A DNA stretch of 64,000 nt, from positions 124,001 to 188,000 of the forward strand of contig WFMF01000038.1 of NCBI GenBank assembly GCA_011033025.1, written 5' to 3'. A model generated the notes under the pieces. It did no database searches, was not told the DNA's origin, and worked only from the letters and a program-made list of their open reading frames with translations. Made by a program: the position numbers and the translations under genes. Shown in pieces: positions 11,201 through 19,899 of this stretch (its first letter is position 1; the number at the start of each line of letters is the position of its first letter). Source of the stretch: Beroe forskalii. Taxonomy: Eukaryota; Ctenophora; Nuda; Beroida; Beroidae.

Positions 11201-14200
11201 CCGGGGATGGTGGCGCTGGGGGACATGCTCACCATGCGGAGAATGGTGGCTGTCTGCAGTGCTGTCTGTGGAGGGGTAGACATGGCAACCGCCCTTCACA
11301 CTGTCCTGCTCTCCAGGTGGGGATTACTGGTGTATCCAACAATGTATCGACTCTTCAGTGTTCACGCATTGGCGATCTTACAATTAAATGAAGTCCTTCC
11401 ATCTCTAAGTTTTATATTGGATGGATTTCTCTGCTCCCCAGGAAACTAGGAATATGGGATTTAGATCTCATTTAAAATGTGATATTAACCCACCTTCCAG
11501 GTTTATGCCCGTGCTGACAAAGAAGACGCTGTGCGCAACGCTCAATGACCTGGGTGTTATTGAGCGGAAGAAGCAGGAGGACATCGCCATAACCTCGACC
11601 CCTGATACCCTAACGATCGGGAGTGTGACAATACCTAAACTCAAGGGGGACCCAGAACTCGTACCTTCCACATTGTTCTACGAGAACAAGAATGTAAATG
11701 CTATGAATTACGTGTTCTATATTTCAAACTTCATATCTTTTCACATAGCTGTACTAAAAGTAAACGATATTCCACATTTAAAATTAACTTTTAACATCCC
11801 TACCAGCTAAAGGCTGATACCCTAAATTCATAGCAACACTTATCACATTTGGATTCACAGCAGCTTTAATTAACGTTTCCAGCTTTGTAAGTTTTAACTG
11901 CCCCCCTCCCCAGCAAGCCAGGACGCTGGAGGAGCTAGCCCGGTCCTTGGAGGGTGGGTGTCGTCACCTTCTCCTGGTTGGGAACCAGGGAGTAGGCAAG
12001 AACAAGCTGGTGGACAGACTGCTAAACCTCCTGGAGGCGGAGAGAGAGTACTTACAGCTCCACAGGGACTCCACTGTCCAGTCCATCACTGTCCAGGTGA
12101 GGAGAGGGAGTACTTACAGCTCCGCAGGGACTCCACTGTACAGTCCATCACAGTCCAGGTGAGGAGAGGGAGTACTTACAGCTCCACAGGGACTCTACTG
12201 TACAGTCCATCACAGTCCAGGTGAGGAGAGGGAGTACTTACAGCTCCACAGGGACTCTACTGTACAGTCCATCACTGTCCAGGTGAGGAGAGGAAAGGGG
12301 GAGAGAGGAGGGAATAATGAATATGGACAGGAACACGAATAGAAAGCAATATGAGTATGGGGGGGGGGTAAGGGTGAACCAAGTCCTGCCATACTTTTTT
12401 CGATAATTGGGATAGATGCTTTGGGCTTCTACCCCCTTACAACCCCCCCCCCCCCAGTATAACACCATTACCTCCCTAAGCCCACCCTATCTGGCGGCCG
12501 GGTCGAGTACATGGACTCTGCCTTGGTAAGCGCCGTCAGACATGGCAGGGTTCTTGTGGTAGATGAGGCTGACAAAGCCCCCACCAATGTGACATCAGTT
12601 CTGAGGACACTCCTAGATACTGGCTCTATGTGGCTCCCAGGTCAGAGATTCAGTGATTGTTTTACTCTCCACAACTCCATGAATTATCTACTTTTGCCCG
12701 GAAATTTTGAACGTTTTATCTGAACATTTGGTAGCATCTTATTCTGCCGTATTTTGTCAGATGGCAGGAAGATAGTTCCGGCTAGCAAGTCTTCTACCAC
12801 TTCTGATTCTGAGATAGCATGTCACCCTGACTTCAGAGTTATCTTCCTGGCCAACAGACCAGGGTTCCCCTTCCTGGGCAATGACTTCTACGCAGTGATG
12901 GGCGACCTCATAAGTTGCCATGCTGTGGACAATCCCGACCCTGCATCAGAACTGGTAAGTCTCCTCAATTCCTCTAACCAAATCTCTCTTTTGTTGTTAC
13001 ATGGTGCAAGTACAAGTCTTTTAACTTTAGAATTTGATTTAATTAATTATTCCTTTATCCCACGCAGGCCCTCTTGACGCAATACGGTCCGAGTGTTTCT
13101 GAAGAGTTGCTGCTGAAACTCATTGCTGCTTTCAGTGAACTAAGATCCATGTCGGACGCGGGAACTTTCCTCTACCCCTACTCTACAAGGGAGCTAGTCA
13201 ACATAGTCAAACATTTAGAGGTACTAGTCAACAAAGTCAAATGAGACAAGTTTCAGTTTTGCAAAATTGCATTTTTCATCCGCGGTATTTTATGATCTTG
13301 AGCCGGTACGTGACCCTGCGTTTTTGGTGTGGCTAAGGGGCTTTTATTAGTGCGTGCACATTTTAAAACATACTTCTTTTGTATTATCTTTGTGAAAAGA
13401 CCGGCACCTCTGTAAAAGCTAATGCCCGTATTCCAGGCTTATCCTGAGGACGGAATAACAGCAGCTCTGTCAAACGTCCTGGACTTTGAGCAGCAGGACG
13501 GGGATCTCTGGGACACGATAGTCACCGTCCTTCACAGACGCGGCATTCCATTCGGTGCCACGCCCATCGCTTCTGTGTCACGCCGGTAATTTCAATACTA
13601 GACTTTCAGTGTCACGCCCATACCTCGAAAAAATATTTTTTTTGCATGTATCCTGAGTTTGAAATCACAAAACTGCATATTTTTTGCCTAGGCAAATTCT
13701 GATTTCATATACAACAAAAATTATTCACAGGTGCACGACATCAAATTTCAAAATTTCCTCTCAGCAGCATCCTAAAAGCTCCCTGCACGTTGAGTTGATA
13801 AGTAATAAGTGGAGCAGGGGTCTGGGGGCGGCAGCCCCCAGAAGCCAGACATTTTCTATAAATAAAATTGTCGCCTCAATAGGATTTTAACTCCTAATTC
13901 TGTCCTGTAAGTTGAGTCGATTGATAACATGTGAAGCAGGGGTCTGGGGGCGGCAGCCCCCAGAAGCCAGACGTTTTTTATAAATGAAATTGTCGCCTCA
14001 GTAGGATTTTAACTCTATCTGTCCTGTAAGTTGAGTCGATTTACAACATGTGAAGCAGGGGTCTGGGGGCGGCAGCCCCCAGAAGCCAGACGTTTTCTAT
14101 AAAGAAAATTGTCTTCTCAATAGGATTTTAACTCTTAATTCTGTCCTGTAAGTTGAGTCGATTGATAACATGTGAAGCAGGGGTCTGGGGGCGGCAGCCC

Positions 14201-17200
14201 CCAGAAGCTAGACATTTTCTATGAATAAAATTGTCACCTCAATAGGATTATATAACTCTTATTTCTTTATTTCAGCGTAATTTAAGATCAAGGTACCTTA
14301 GCAAATGTAATGTAGTTACAATTTTTAGGCCCCCAAAAAAATTTTTTGGGGGCCTAACTCAAAATTTCGATCAATAACATAAGTGCGAAATTAAGTTTCA
14401 AAGCGATTCTGAAAATTTCGTGCAAAAATATTAAAAAATGGCGGAGGAGTAGCGAAAAATGTAAAGTCGATTTTCGCAAAACCGCAAACCGAGAAAATGG
14501 CGATTTTGTGGTTTTTTAGAGGTTTTTTGGACCTCAAATGGCCATTTTAGTAGCAATCAACCCCATACTTGCAGAGAATACATAAACCAATGCTATCTAT
14601 CGAATAAAGTTGGTTTCATTCAAAAATATTGATATTTGGCCAAGTTATGGGCAGGGGCGTAGCCAGGGGGGAGGCGACACAGGCGGTCGCCTCCCCCTTT
14701 TCAGATGAGTAGAAAAAATAACTTCAGGTTGCCCAATTTTGTAAATCTGCTTTTCAACGCAGAAAATATATTTCATTTAAATTTAATTAACTACTAGTAA
14801 TACCTTAGGAGGTCTATTTATGTGGGTTGAAATTGCGGTGTTTGAAATTTTGGTAGGTTGAAAATATGGGGATTTTTTTCAAAAATCCCCAAATTTCACC
14901 CACCAAATAAAATTGGGTGATTTTTCTAACTTTTTGCTGACAAATTAAAGATTTCTTGCGGAAAACAATGGAAAATTAGATTAATTCTAATATTACAAAT
15001 CGAATTCTTGATCGTCTTCCTGAGCCTCTGCTTCATAAATTACTGTTCTAAATTTTTGAATTTCAATTCTTTTAACCATTTGACTTTGACTAAACTATCT
15101 GTAACTATCTGAAAACTCATCTCTGATACGAAATTGTACTGTTTTAGTACAGATAGTTCAAGAAATTTCGAAAGCGGGTTGAATTAAATCGGGGAGTAAA
15201 ATTGTGGCGGGCAAAATTTTGGTAGGTTGAAAATATGGGGATTTTTTCGAAAAATCCCCAAATTACAACCTTTATAAATAGACCTCCTAAGGTAATTCCT
15301 CAATTTAGTTCGTCCAATGATGAGTGAAGTTTGTTTAAATAAGTGAGAGCAAAACAGTTCTGTTTCTTACATTTCTCTGGGGCAAAACTAGTATTGCAAA
15401 ATCATATCACTGCTCGGTGAGTTAAATATATAGGTTCCAACTTAAAAGAGGTTGAGGTGTAACTCATTCTGTTGATAAGCAAAATCATATGACGATCTAT
15501 CAATGTGATTTGATTATCATTTGAAAGATTGAAACATCACATTTTATTAGCTGGGATTATTAGTAAACATAGATGGTAAATCTGGGACTTAATCCGGTGA
15601 AATGCCCATCACCCATATAATATCTCATTCACAGTCTAATCAGTTCAAGATGCTTTTTCGGCTATTTATTCGGTTATCAGTTAGTTTAATATTATGAATT
15701 GGAAAAATTTTCAACATTCACAAGCTATTATCTACCAAAAACATAATTTTGACTTCCAATTCTGTGTATATAACTTAACAATCAAATTCTTTATTTTGCT
15801 GCCTATTTCGCTGGAAAATGCTCAAAAACACCTTCTTTTTTCAAAAATTCCCTCGGGGGCTCCGCCCCCCTAACCTTCAGGGGCTCTGCCCCTGGACCCC
15901 GCTGGGGCTGCGCCCCCAGACCCCGCAACAGCCGGCGCTTCGCGCCGGCACTGTCAAGACTTCTCTGCTCGCGCTCCGCGCCAGCAGCAGCCTCCCCCTT
16001 TTCAAAATCCTGGCTACGCCCCTGGTTATGGGCCAATATAAGCTTGCGCGACGCGCGTATGCCCATATATGGGCATACGTTTTTCGGCCATAACTCGGCC
16101 ATTTTTTGAGATATCGACTTCAAATTTTTTTATGGTAACTCAGGGGACCATTATCTATCGATTGCACACCTCAAATCTCGTCCAAGTCGCTTTTGAAAAA
16201 ATATGCCCATTTTAGGCCCATATTTGGGCATGGCGCCACGGCGGCGCCAGTGGGTCTGGGGGTACCAAACCCGGCCAAAAAGTTGGCCCACATGGTGTAC
16301 CTTTTGGGTCAACCATTATCTCAGAAACGTGTTTTCCAAAAAATTTGGGCCAATATAAGCTTGCGCGACGCGCGTATGCCCATATATGGGCATACGTTTT
16401 TCGGCCATAACTCGGCCATTTTTTGAGATATCGACTTCAAATTTTTTTATGGTAACTCAGGGGACCATTATCTATCGATTGCACACCTCAGATCTCGTCC
16501 AAGTCGCTTTTTAAAAATATGCCCATTTTAGGCCCATATTTGGGCATGGCGCCACGGCGGCGCCAGTGGGTCTGGGGGTACCAAACCCGGCCAAATAGTT
16601 GGCCCACGTGGTGTACCTTTTGGGTCAACCATTATCTCAGAAACGTGTTTTCCAAAAAATTAGGGTTGAACCCCCCCTTAAAACATGCACTTTCATTTTC
16701 ACAGCTACGGAATCCCTTGTAATGGAAAGTCGATAAACACAAAAAATGCACAATTTTATTTAAAAAAATGCACATTCGTTTCTTAAATAAAGATAGAACT
16801 CAAGTAATTTAATGCATTTTTGTCTTGGGAGTTGGAAATATCTTAAAACTGCATATTTTGAAAAGGATTTTGCATGTATCTAGGATGGCCAGGATTAAGT
16901 TTTTTCGTGGCATGGTCACGCCAGTAATGTCACCAACTGTCGGTGCCACGCCAGCAATTTCACTTAACTGTCGGTGCCACGCCAGCAATTTCACTTAACT
17001 GTTATTGTCACGCCGGTATTATGTCACTCAACTGTCATTGTCACGCCGGTGGACGCTGATTACACTCCACTGCCGTATCACGCCGGCTATATTGATCCAC
17101 TATGGACTGAATTCTGATTCATCACATTTCAGAAATAATGAAAGAACGCTTCTTTTATCTTATTGATTCTGAGGAGTTCCGTTTCCTGTTAATTTCATGT

Positions 17201-19881
17201 GTATTTACTAATCAAAAATTCATATCAAAATGTGTTGTAGTATATTTTCTACTTTCCCTCGTATAATCGTATATTCTCTCACTGAATTCTTGCCGGTAAT
17301 GAAATTGGGATATTCAATTAGAAGCCTGATTAGAATCTAGATTTATCTTCAGATTGGTTTAAAGGGATGGAGATAAAATCTGATTTCATTAGTAAGCAGC
17401 TGTAATTAAACAGTGATCTGCAATAGTCTAAATCTTTCCTTAAACTTAGAAGTTCAATTTCTGATAAACGTTCTGGACGCACATAACCTTTGATGCTATT
17501 GCTAGTTTTTTGCTAAATTTCGTTGGTAGCACAACGTAGTGCTTAAATACTCTGCGCGCATTGCGCCGGCCGCGCGCGCTTAATAATTCACATGTTCTAT
17601 GTGAAATGGGCGCGCAAGCTTTTGAGCCATCACGTACGAATTTCTTAATTAATCAATTTCTCAATAAACCCAACATTTATTTCTTTCAGATTCCCGTTGA
17701 AACGCCCTGTCATGGTCGGGAAGCTTCGTATCCAAGAGTCAGAATCTTTTCTGACGAAGGTCTCAAATGGGTCCTTCAGAAAACGGGTGAATAGTCATCG
17801 GTCATGTTCAGATACATATTGTTAAACAAATTGTTTAACAAATAGAGAATGAATTACAAGGAGAATGAAGAATGACTTGTTTTTCATCTTATTTCCCCAG
17901 GGCCCATTCTTCTTACCTCACTACAAAAGTGAGGTGGACGTGAGTCACGAGAGGGCAAAAGAGTTCTACGAATGTGTGAACGCTAGACAACTTCCTACAC
18001 CTCAGAAGAACACAACCTATACTCACCTTATTGCAGGTATCATCAAATGTCGTCATGCCATTAACATTTAACCTGGGCTTTGACTTCTGACTTTTCCACT
18101 TCACACCCATTAAGGCTACCCGTACCTCTAATCTTGCTCTTCACACCCCAATGGTAGCCACACTCCCCTAGTCCATTCACACCCCCAATGGTAGCCACAC
18201 TCCCCTAGTCCATTCACACCCCAATGGTAGCCACACTCCCCTAGTCCATTCACACCCCAATGGTAGCCACACTCCCTAGTCCATTCACACCCCAATGGTA
18301 GCCACACTCCCCTAGTCCATTCACACCCCAATGGTAGCCACACTCCCCTAGTCCATTCACACCCCCAATGGTAGCCACACTCCCCTAGTCCATTCACACC
18401 CCAATGGTAGCCACACTCCCCTAGTCCATTCACACCCCAATGGTAGCCACACTCCCCTAGTCCATTCACACCCCAATGGTAGCCACACTCCCCTAGTCCA
18501 TTCACACCCCAATGGTAGCCACACCCTCCCCCTTCACACTCCCAATGGTAGCCACACCATTCCCATCACACTCCCAATAGTGGCCACACCCTCCTCTTCA
18601 TACCCCAATGTTAGCCACATCCTCCCCTTCACACTCCCAATGGTAGCCACACACTCCCCTTCACACTCCCAATGGTAGCCACACCCTCCCCTTCACACTC
18701 CCAATGGTAGCCACACCCTCCCCTTCACACTCCCAATGGTAGCCACACCCTCCCCTTCACACTCCCAATGGTAGCCACATTCTCCCCTTCACACTCCCAA
18801 TGGTAGCCACACCCTCCCCTTCACACTCCCAATGGTAGCCACACCCTCCCCTTCACACTCCCAATGGTAGCCACATCCTCCCCTTCACACTCCCAATGGT
18901 AGCCACACCCTCCCCTTCACACTCCCAATGGTAGCCACACCCTCCCCTTCACACTCACAATGGTAGCCACATCCTCCCCTTCACACTCCCAATGGTAGCC
19001 ACACCCTCCCCTTCACACTCCCAATGGTAGCCACATCCTCCCCTTCACACTCCCAATGGTAGCCACATCCTCCCCTTCACACTCCCAATGGTAGCCACAT
19101 CCTCCCCTTCACACTCCCAATGGTAGCCACACCCTCCCCTTCATAATCCCAATGGTAGCCACACCCTCCCTCCAGGTGGTTCCGATGGTACTCTGCATGC
19201 CATCAGCACGTCCCCACACGTGCTTTACACCCTACATGACGATGTCACTGAAGTGTCGTGTGTTGACCTGTCCCCAGCTTTGGGGTTCAGGCCCCAGATT
19301 TCTGCTGCAGCTTGTGGTCATGTTGTTATCGTATCTGATAAAAGTGTGAGTTGTGTATATCTGTTATAAGTACAGAATACTTCCGGTTATCAATCTATAA
19401 TTCCCATGTTCCTATATTTTCTTTATTTCTATTGGATGATAAGATATTAGTGCATGTATACCCCGTAACTTCAATCCCCATATCAGACCGCATCCCTGCT
19501 GCAAATTGATACCCAGAAAAGGACCATTGAGCGGCTGGATTTGAACAGGATTCCCATTTTCCAAACAAAGAACAAGTCTCCTTCTTACTCCGTGAAGCAA
19601 GGTCGACGTGGGCAGTGCTGGATCTACGATGACAATGTGCTTATCAGATACAACATTGCCGAGAACAAGGTATCGGTAGTTAGAGATTTCCAAGTTACAG
19701 ATAAGGTTGTAGATTGCCAAGCGTTTTGTAATCTCCATGCTTGGGGGGGGGTGGGTTGGCCCGCTGACTTAACACTGGTCTGGGCTCACCTGGTCTGGAC
19801 CTGACGTAGGTACAGTGGACTACTTCGTGCAAGCCTATCAAACCAGCTACAGGGCTGCCTCCGGGAATGTTGGACACCAAA
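2185..19881 (+). CDS. VWA8: VWA8 (von Willebrand factor A domain-containing protein 8), internal exons of a AAA ATPase
   Basis: Exons: 2185-2294, 11129-11316, 11501-11693, 11914-12096, 12481-12640, 12761-12954, 13068-13220, 13437-13585, 17690-17786, 17901-18036, 19176-19345, 19487-19669, and tentatively 19816-19881. All have AG/GT borders and every junction keeps frame (about 638 codons without the last). The translation follows VWA8 from its second AAA module through the third AAA module: P-loop GNQGVGKNK (exon 11914), Walker B VLVVDEADKAPTNV (12481), sensor-1 region LANRPGFPFLGND (12761), YPYSTRELVNIVKHLE (13068). It then runs into the less conserved region after the AAA modules. VWA8 is a dynein-like mitochondrial ATPase in other animals. 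The start codon, first AAA module and C-terminal VWA domain are not in the window; the coding series stops where a retrotransposon fragment begins. The 8834-bp intron 2295-11128 contains a whole receptor gene. Several exons have tandem copies of their 3' ends in the next intron. Confidence 0.9.
2235..3414 (+). repeat. 92-bp tandem array, 13 units, made of a VWA8 exon end plus its 5' splice site
   Basis: Units start at 2235 and every 92 bp to 3339; the last is truncated at about 3413. The first unit overlaps the real exon. Each unit holds 60 exon bases, CTG|GTGAGT, and about 32 intron bases ending TTTCATAACACT. Inside each unit GGGCTTCTTCTTAG is an acceptor-like tract, which would define a 72-nt phase-0 mini-exon. 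Units differ at few sites; within the 60 coding bases these are CAC/CAT, GCG/GCA, GAC/GAT (all silent) and GAC/AAC (Asp to Asn). Units 2-3 and 4-5 repeat as a pair, suggesting a 184-bp higher-order duplication. Confidence 0.95.
3414..4566. mobile_element. Long inverted repeat / foldback element with roughly 500-bp arms
   Basis: Left arm 3414-3912 and right arm 4066-4566 are near-perfect inverted copies; the loop 3913-4065 consists of inverted 92-bp array units. Each arm contains a sub-palindrome closed by GTGACCGTATACC and its complement (about 3435-3538 on the left). ORFs of 60-77 codons in the arms are mirror images of each other and look non-coding. The arrangement suits a foldback or MITE-like element, or a fold-back rearrangement of the array end. 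Confidence 0.85.
4590..4985. repeat. Direct extra copy of the foldback right arm
   Basis: Repeats the sequence of about 4190-4563 in the same orientation: GACCGTGTAAGTTTGG start, the GTATACGGTCACC palindrome half, and the CGACATGTAACCGCTTA end. Small indels separate the two. It is followed at 4986-5036 by three short copies built on AATACCCGCCATTATC. Confidence 0.85.
5037..7149. other. Intronic sequence of VWA8 and 5' flank of the nested receptor gene
   Basis: No exon is seen. It holds a hairpin element (5779-5916), a GC-rich box at about 5974-6000 (CTGGGGGCACAGCCCCCAG) resembling boxes at 13.8-14.2, 15.9 and 60.6 kb, and AT-rich sequence before the receptor start. No convincing TATA box or other promoter element could be assigned. 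Confidence 0.5.
5779..5916. repeat. Hairpin element with 40-bp arms (CATCGTTCCGCGTCGATCGA)
   Basis: Left arm 5779-5820 reads CATCGTTCCGCGTCGATCGA ... ATTGATCAAATGAAAA; right arm about 5876-5916 is its complement ending CGCGGAACGATG. The left-arm sequence occurs again at 63893-63955 near the other end of the window, so this is a dispersed element rather than a unique hairpin. Confidence 0.75.
7150..10508 (+). CDS. LDLa-repeat / 7TM receptor (RXFP/GRL101-like class A GPCR) nested in a VWA8 intron, one frameshift
   Basis: Starts at ATG 7150 (or 7153) with a signal peptide (MMKASISIGRILLCF...). An upstream in-frame TTG at 7132 is not needed. The ectodomain has about eight Cys-rich LDLa-type modules, e.g. 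CDGTEHCKDGEDEAEC, CDGVKDCPRGFDEG, CNLVDDCGDQSDEMLC, CDGVFDCFDFSDEC. Seven membrane segments lie at about 9245-9330, 9366-9440, 9494-9590, 9640-9705, 9969-10050, 10120-10200 and 10218-10294. FYESNGFCLFNYF before TM5 and LPLNSLMNPIC in TM7 resemble leucine-rich-repeat receptors of the relaxin/GRL101 type, but I see no leucine-rich repeats. The first frame stops at 8767-8769; the second is open from before 8670 to 10508. Comparison with the paralogue at 22371-25994 puts the shift in an A5 run at about 8752-8756, where one more A restores frame. This is either a recent lesion or a sequencing error. Ligand unknown. Confidence 0.85.
10509..11128. other. Intronic sequence downstream of the nested receptor
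   Basis: No exon or RNA gene is seen. At about 10532-10562 a GC-rich piece (CCAGGCCCGTAGCGAGGGGG) looks like the end of a transposable element. No AATAAA signal lies within 200 bases of the receptor stop. The final bases give the CCCCCCATCAG acceptor of the next VWA8 exon. Confidence 0.5.
11129..11316 (+). CDS. VWA8: VWA8 exon, helical linker after second AAA module (188 nt)
   Basis: Acceptor CCCATCAG, donor TCCAG|GTGGGG. Phase 0 in, phase 2 out. Translation CPDTCREEVLRLQKVCKALL then DMLTMRRMVAVCSAV fits the VWA8 helical segment that ends in the 'LSTRQLLRI'-type motif. It joins in frame to the exon at 2185-2294 across the receptor-bearing intron. Confidence 0.85.
11501..11693 (+). CDS. VWA8: VWA8 exon between second and third AAA modules (193 nt)
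   Basis: Acceptor CACCTTCCAG, donor AAT|GTAAAT. Phase 2 in, phase 0 out. Translation runs FMPVLTKKTLCATLNDLGVI to STLFYENKN, matching the VWA8 stretch that leads into the third P-loop module. Confidence 0.88.
11914..12096 (+). CDS. VWA8: VWA8 exon with third AAA P-loop (183 nt)
   Basis: Acceptor CCCTCCCCAG, donor GTCCAG|GTGAGG, phase 0 at both ends. It encodes LLLVGNQGVGKNKLVDRLL, a Walker A motif with Asn after the Lys, as is typical of VWA8, followed by EYLQLHRDSTVQSITVQ. The last 56 bases plus donor are repeated three more times immediately downstream. Confidence 0.93.
12041..12282 (+). repeat. 62-bp tandem array, 4 units, made of a VWA8 exon end plus its 5' splice site
   Basis: Donor copies CCAG|GTGAGG fall at 12096, 12158, 12220 and 12282, exactly 62 bp apart. 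Only the first belongs to the canonical exon. Each unit also has GAGTACTTACAG, which is Tyr-Leu-Gln coding sequence in the exon but acceptor-like in the intron copies, and would define a 39-nt mini-exon (13 codons, phase 0, no stop). Substitutions between units are few (for example CCACAG/CCGCAG, TCCACT/TCTACT). Confidence 0.95.
12481..12640 (+). CDS. VWA8: VWA8 exon with Walker B motif (160 nt)
   Basis: Acceptor ACCTCCCTAAG, chosen because it joins Q to PTLSGGRVEYMD in frame; a competing CCCCCAG lies about 25 bases upstream. Donor CCCAG|GTCAGA, phase 1. It encodes GRVLVVDEADKAPTNV, the Walker B region of the third AAA module. Confidence 0.9.
12761..12954 (+). CDS. VWA8: VWA8 exon with sensor-1 region (194 nt)
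   Basis: Acceptor ATTTTGTCAG, donor ACTG|GTAAGT, phase 1 in, 0 out. It encodes HPDFRVIFLANRPGFPFL and SCHAVDNPDPASEL, among the most conserved VWA8 stretches and the sensor-1 part of the AAA core. Confidence 0.95.
13068..13220 (+). CDS. VWA8: VWA8 exon, AAA lid (153 nt)
   Basis: Acceptor TCCCACGCAG, donor TTAGAG|GTACTA, phase 0 both ends. It encodes QYGPSVSEELLLKLIAAF and YPYSTRELVNIVKHLE, the VWA8 lid. A 30-bp partial copy of its end (CTAGTCAACAAAGTCAAA) directly follows the donor at 13224. Confidence 0.93.
13437..13585 (+). CDS. VWA8: VWA8 exon after the lid (149 nt)
   Basis: Acceptor GTATTCCAG, donor CACGCCG|GTAATT, phase 0 in, 2 out. It encodes AYPEDGITAALSNVLDFE and HRRGIPFGATPIASVSR, matching VWA8. 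Copies of its last bases, TGTCACGCCGGTAATTTC-like, occur at 13608 and again, tandemly, at 16905-17085. Confidence 0.9.
13814..14250. repeat. Tandem array of about 120 bp, 4 units, each with a GC palindrome
   Basis: The core GCAGGGGTCTGGGGGCGGC starts at 13814, 13936, 14055 and 14177. CTGGGGGCGGCAGCCCCCAG is a near-perfect palindrome in each unit, followed by an AT-rich stretch with ATAAAATTGTC and GGATTTTAACTC. It is non-coding and lies in a VWA8 intron. Confidence 0.9.
14652..16024. mobile_element. Non-autonomous hAT-type transposon, 1373 bp, with 8-bp target duplication
   Basis: Terminal inverted repeats CAGGGGCGTAGCCAGG at 14652 and CCTGGCTACGCCCCTG ending at 16024, flanked by GTTATGGG at 14644-14651 and 16025-16032. 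The 8-bp duplication and CAGGG terminus are hAT hallmarks. It carries no transposase ORF. A second element (14803-15292) is nested inside it. The right third is GC-rich with repeated GGGGCTCCGCCCC-like boxes. Confidence 0.9.
14803..15292. mobile_element. Mariner-type MITE, 490 bp, nested in the hAT element
   Basis: Ends CCTTAGGAGGTCTATTTAT and its complement ATAAATAGACCTCCTAAGG, each next to TA (14801-14802, 15293-15294). Inner GGTTGAAAATATGGGGATTT stretches are repeated in both halves. Shorter relatives sit at 26159-26337, 27867-28045 and 30379-30557. Confidence 0.85.
16030..16664. repeat. 317-bp tandem duplication
   Basis: GGGCCAATATAAGCTTGCGC starts at 16030 and 16347; the two copies are almost identical through GTTTTCCAAAAAATT. 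Each contains the palindrome CGTATGCCCATATATGGGCATACG and GGCGCCACGGCGGCGCC. The sequence before 14644 (GATATTTGGCCAAGTTATGGG) appears to belong to the same repeat, so the hAT element inserted in it. Confidence 0.9.
16905..17085. repeat. Decayed 31-33 bp tandem array related to the end of the VWA8 exon at 13437
   Basis: Four to six units built on TGTCACGCCGGTAATTTCAC, e.g. GGTGCCACGCCAGCAATTTC twice and TTGTCACGCCGGTATTATG. The motif matches the exon end and donor at 13573-13592 (TGTGTCACGCCG|GTAATTTC). Later insertions at 13.8-16.7 kb would have separated it from the exon. Confidence 0.65.
17086..17689. other. Unremarkable VWA8 intron sequence
   Basis: AT-rich, with a GC/CG-rich patch at about 17555-17580 (GCGCGCATTGCGCCGGCC). 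No gene or repeat family is recognised. It ends in the acceptor TTATTTCTTTCAG of the next VWA8 exon. Confidence 0.5.
17690..17786 (+). CDS. VWA8: VWA8 exon after the AAA core (97 nt)
   Basis: Acceptor TTCTTTCAG, donor AAACGG|GTGAAT. Only the frame FPLKRPVMVGKL... keeps phase with both neighbours (phase 2 in, 0 out); the alternative open frame (IPVETPCHGRE) would hit a stop in the next exon. Confidence 0.72.
17901..18036 (+). CDS. VWA8: VWA8 exon (136 nt)
   Basis: Acceptor TTATTTCCCCAG, donor ATTGCAG|GTATCA, phase 0 in, 1 out. Translation starts GPFFLPHYKSEVDV and ends NTTYTHLIA; with the next exon it aligns loosely to the VWA8 region just beyond the AAA modules. Confidence 0.75.
18128..18530. 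repeat. 36-bp minisatellite, about 11 units
   Basis: Unit CACACCCCAATGGTAGCC ... ACTCCCCTAGTCCATT, 35-37 bp, nearly identical copies. The long minus-strand ORF through it (18128-18505) is only the repeat translated. Confidence 0.95.
18531..19175. repeat. 33-bp minisatellite, about 20 units, ending on a splice acceptor
   Basis: Unit ACTCCCAATGGTAGCCAC plus ACCCTCCCCTTCAC. It evolved from or with the 36-bp array before it. The last unit's pyrimidine run ACCCTCCCTCCAG serves as the acceptor of the VWA8 exon at 19176, and that exon's start (TTCCGATGGTACTC) itself resembles the unit (TCCCAATGGTAGCC). Confidence 0.95.
19176..19345 (+). CDS. VWA8: VWA8 exon (170 nt)
   Basis: Phase 1 in; donor AAAAGT|GTGAGT, phase 0 out. 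Encodes GGSDGTLHAIST, VSCVDLSPALGFRPQ and AACGHVVIVSDKS, reminiscent of beta-propeller blades and matching VWA8's region after the AAA core at low identity. Confidence 0.8.
19487..19669 (+). CDS. VWA8: VWA8 exon (183 nt)
   Basis: Acceptor CCCCATATCAG, donor AACAAG|GTATCG, phase 0 both ends. Encodes TASLLQIDTQKRTIERLDL and QCWIYDDNVLIRYNIAENK, in keeping with the VWA8 propeller-like part. Confidence 0.8.
19816..19881 (+). CDS. VWA8: Possible last VWA8 exon before the retrotransposon (66 nt)
   Basis: GTAGGTACAG acceptor and CAAA|GTAAGA donor frame 22 open codons at phase 0, WTTSCKPIKPATG ... MLDTK, which fits the exon before it. The sequence is too short and unfamiliar to be sure. Confidence 0.4.
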
Positions 19882-19899
19882 GTAAGATTTGGGGATTCC

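Noticed and set aside
15818..16123. Overlapping ORFs on both strands rich in Pro, Arg and Ala
   Set aside because: Product of GGGGCTCCGCCCC-type boxes at the right end of the hAT element.
18128..18505. 125-codon minus-strand ORF (NGLGECGYHWG repeats)
   Set aside because: It is the 36-bp minisatellite, whose period is a multiple of three, read through.
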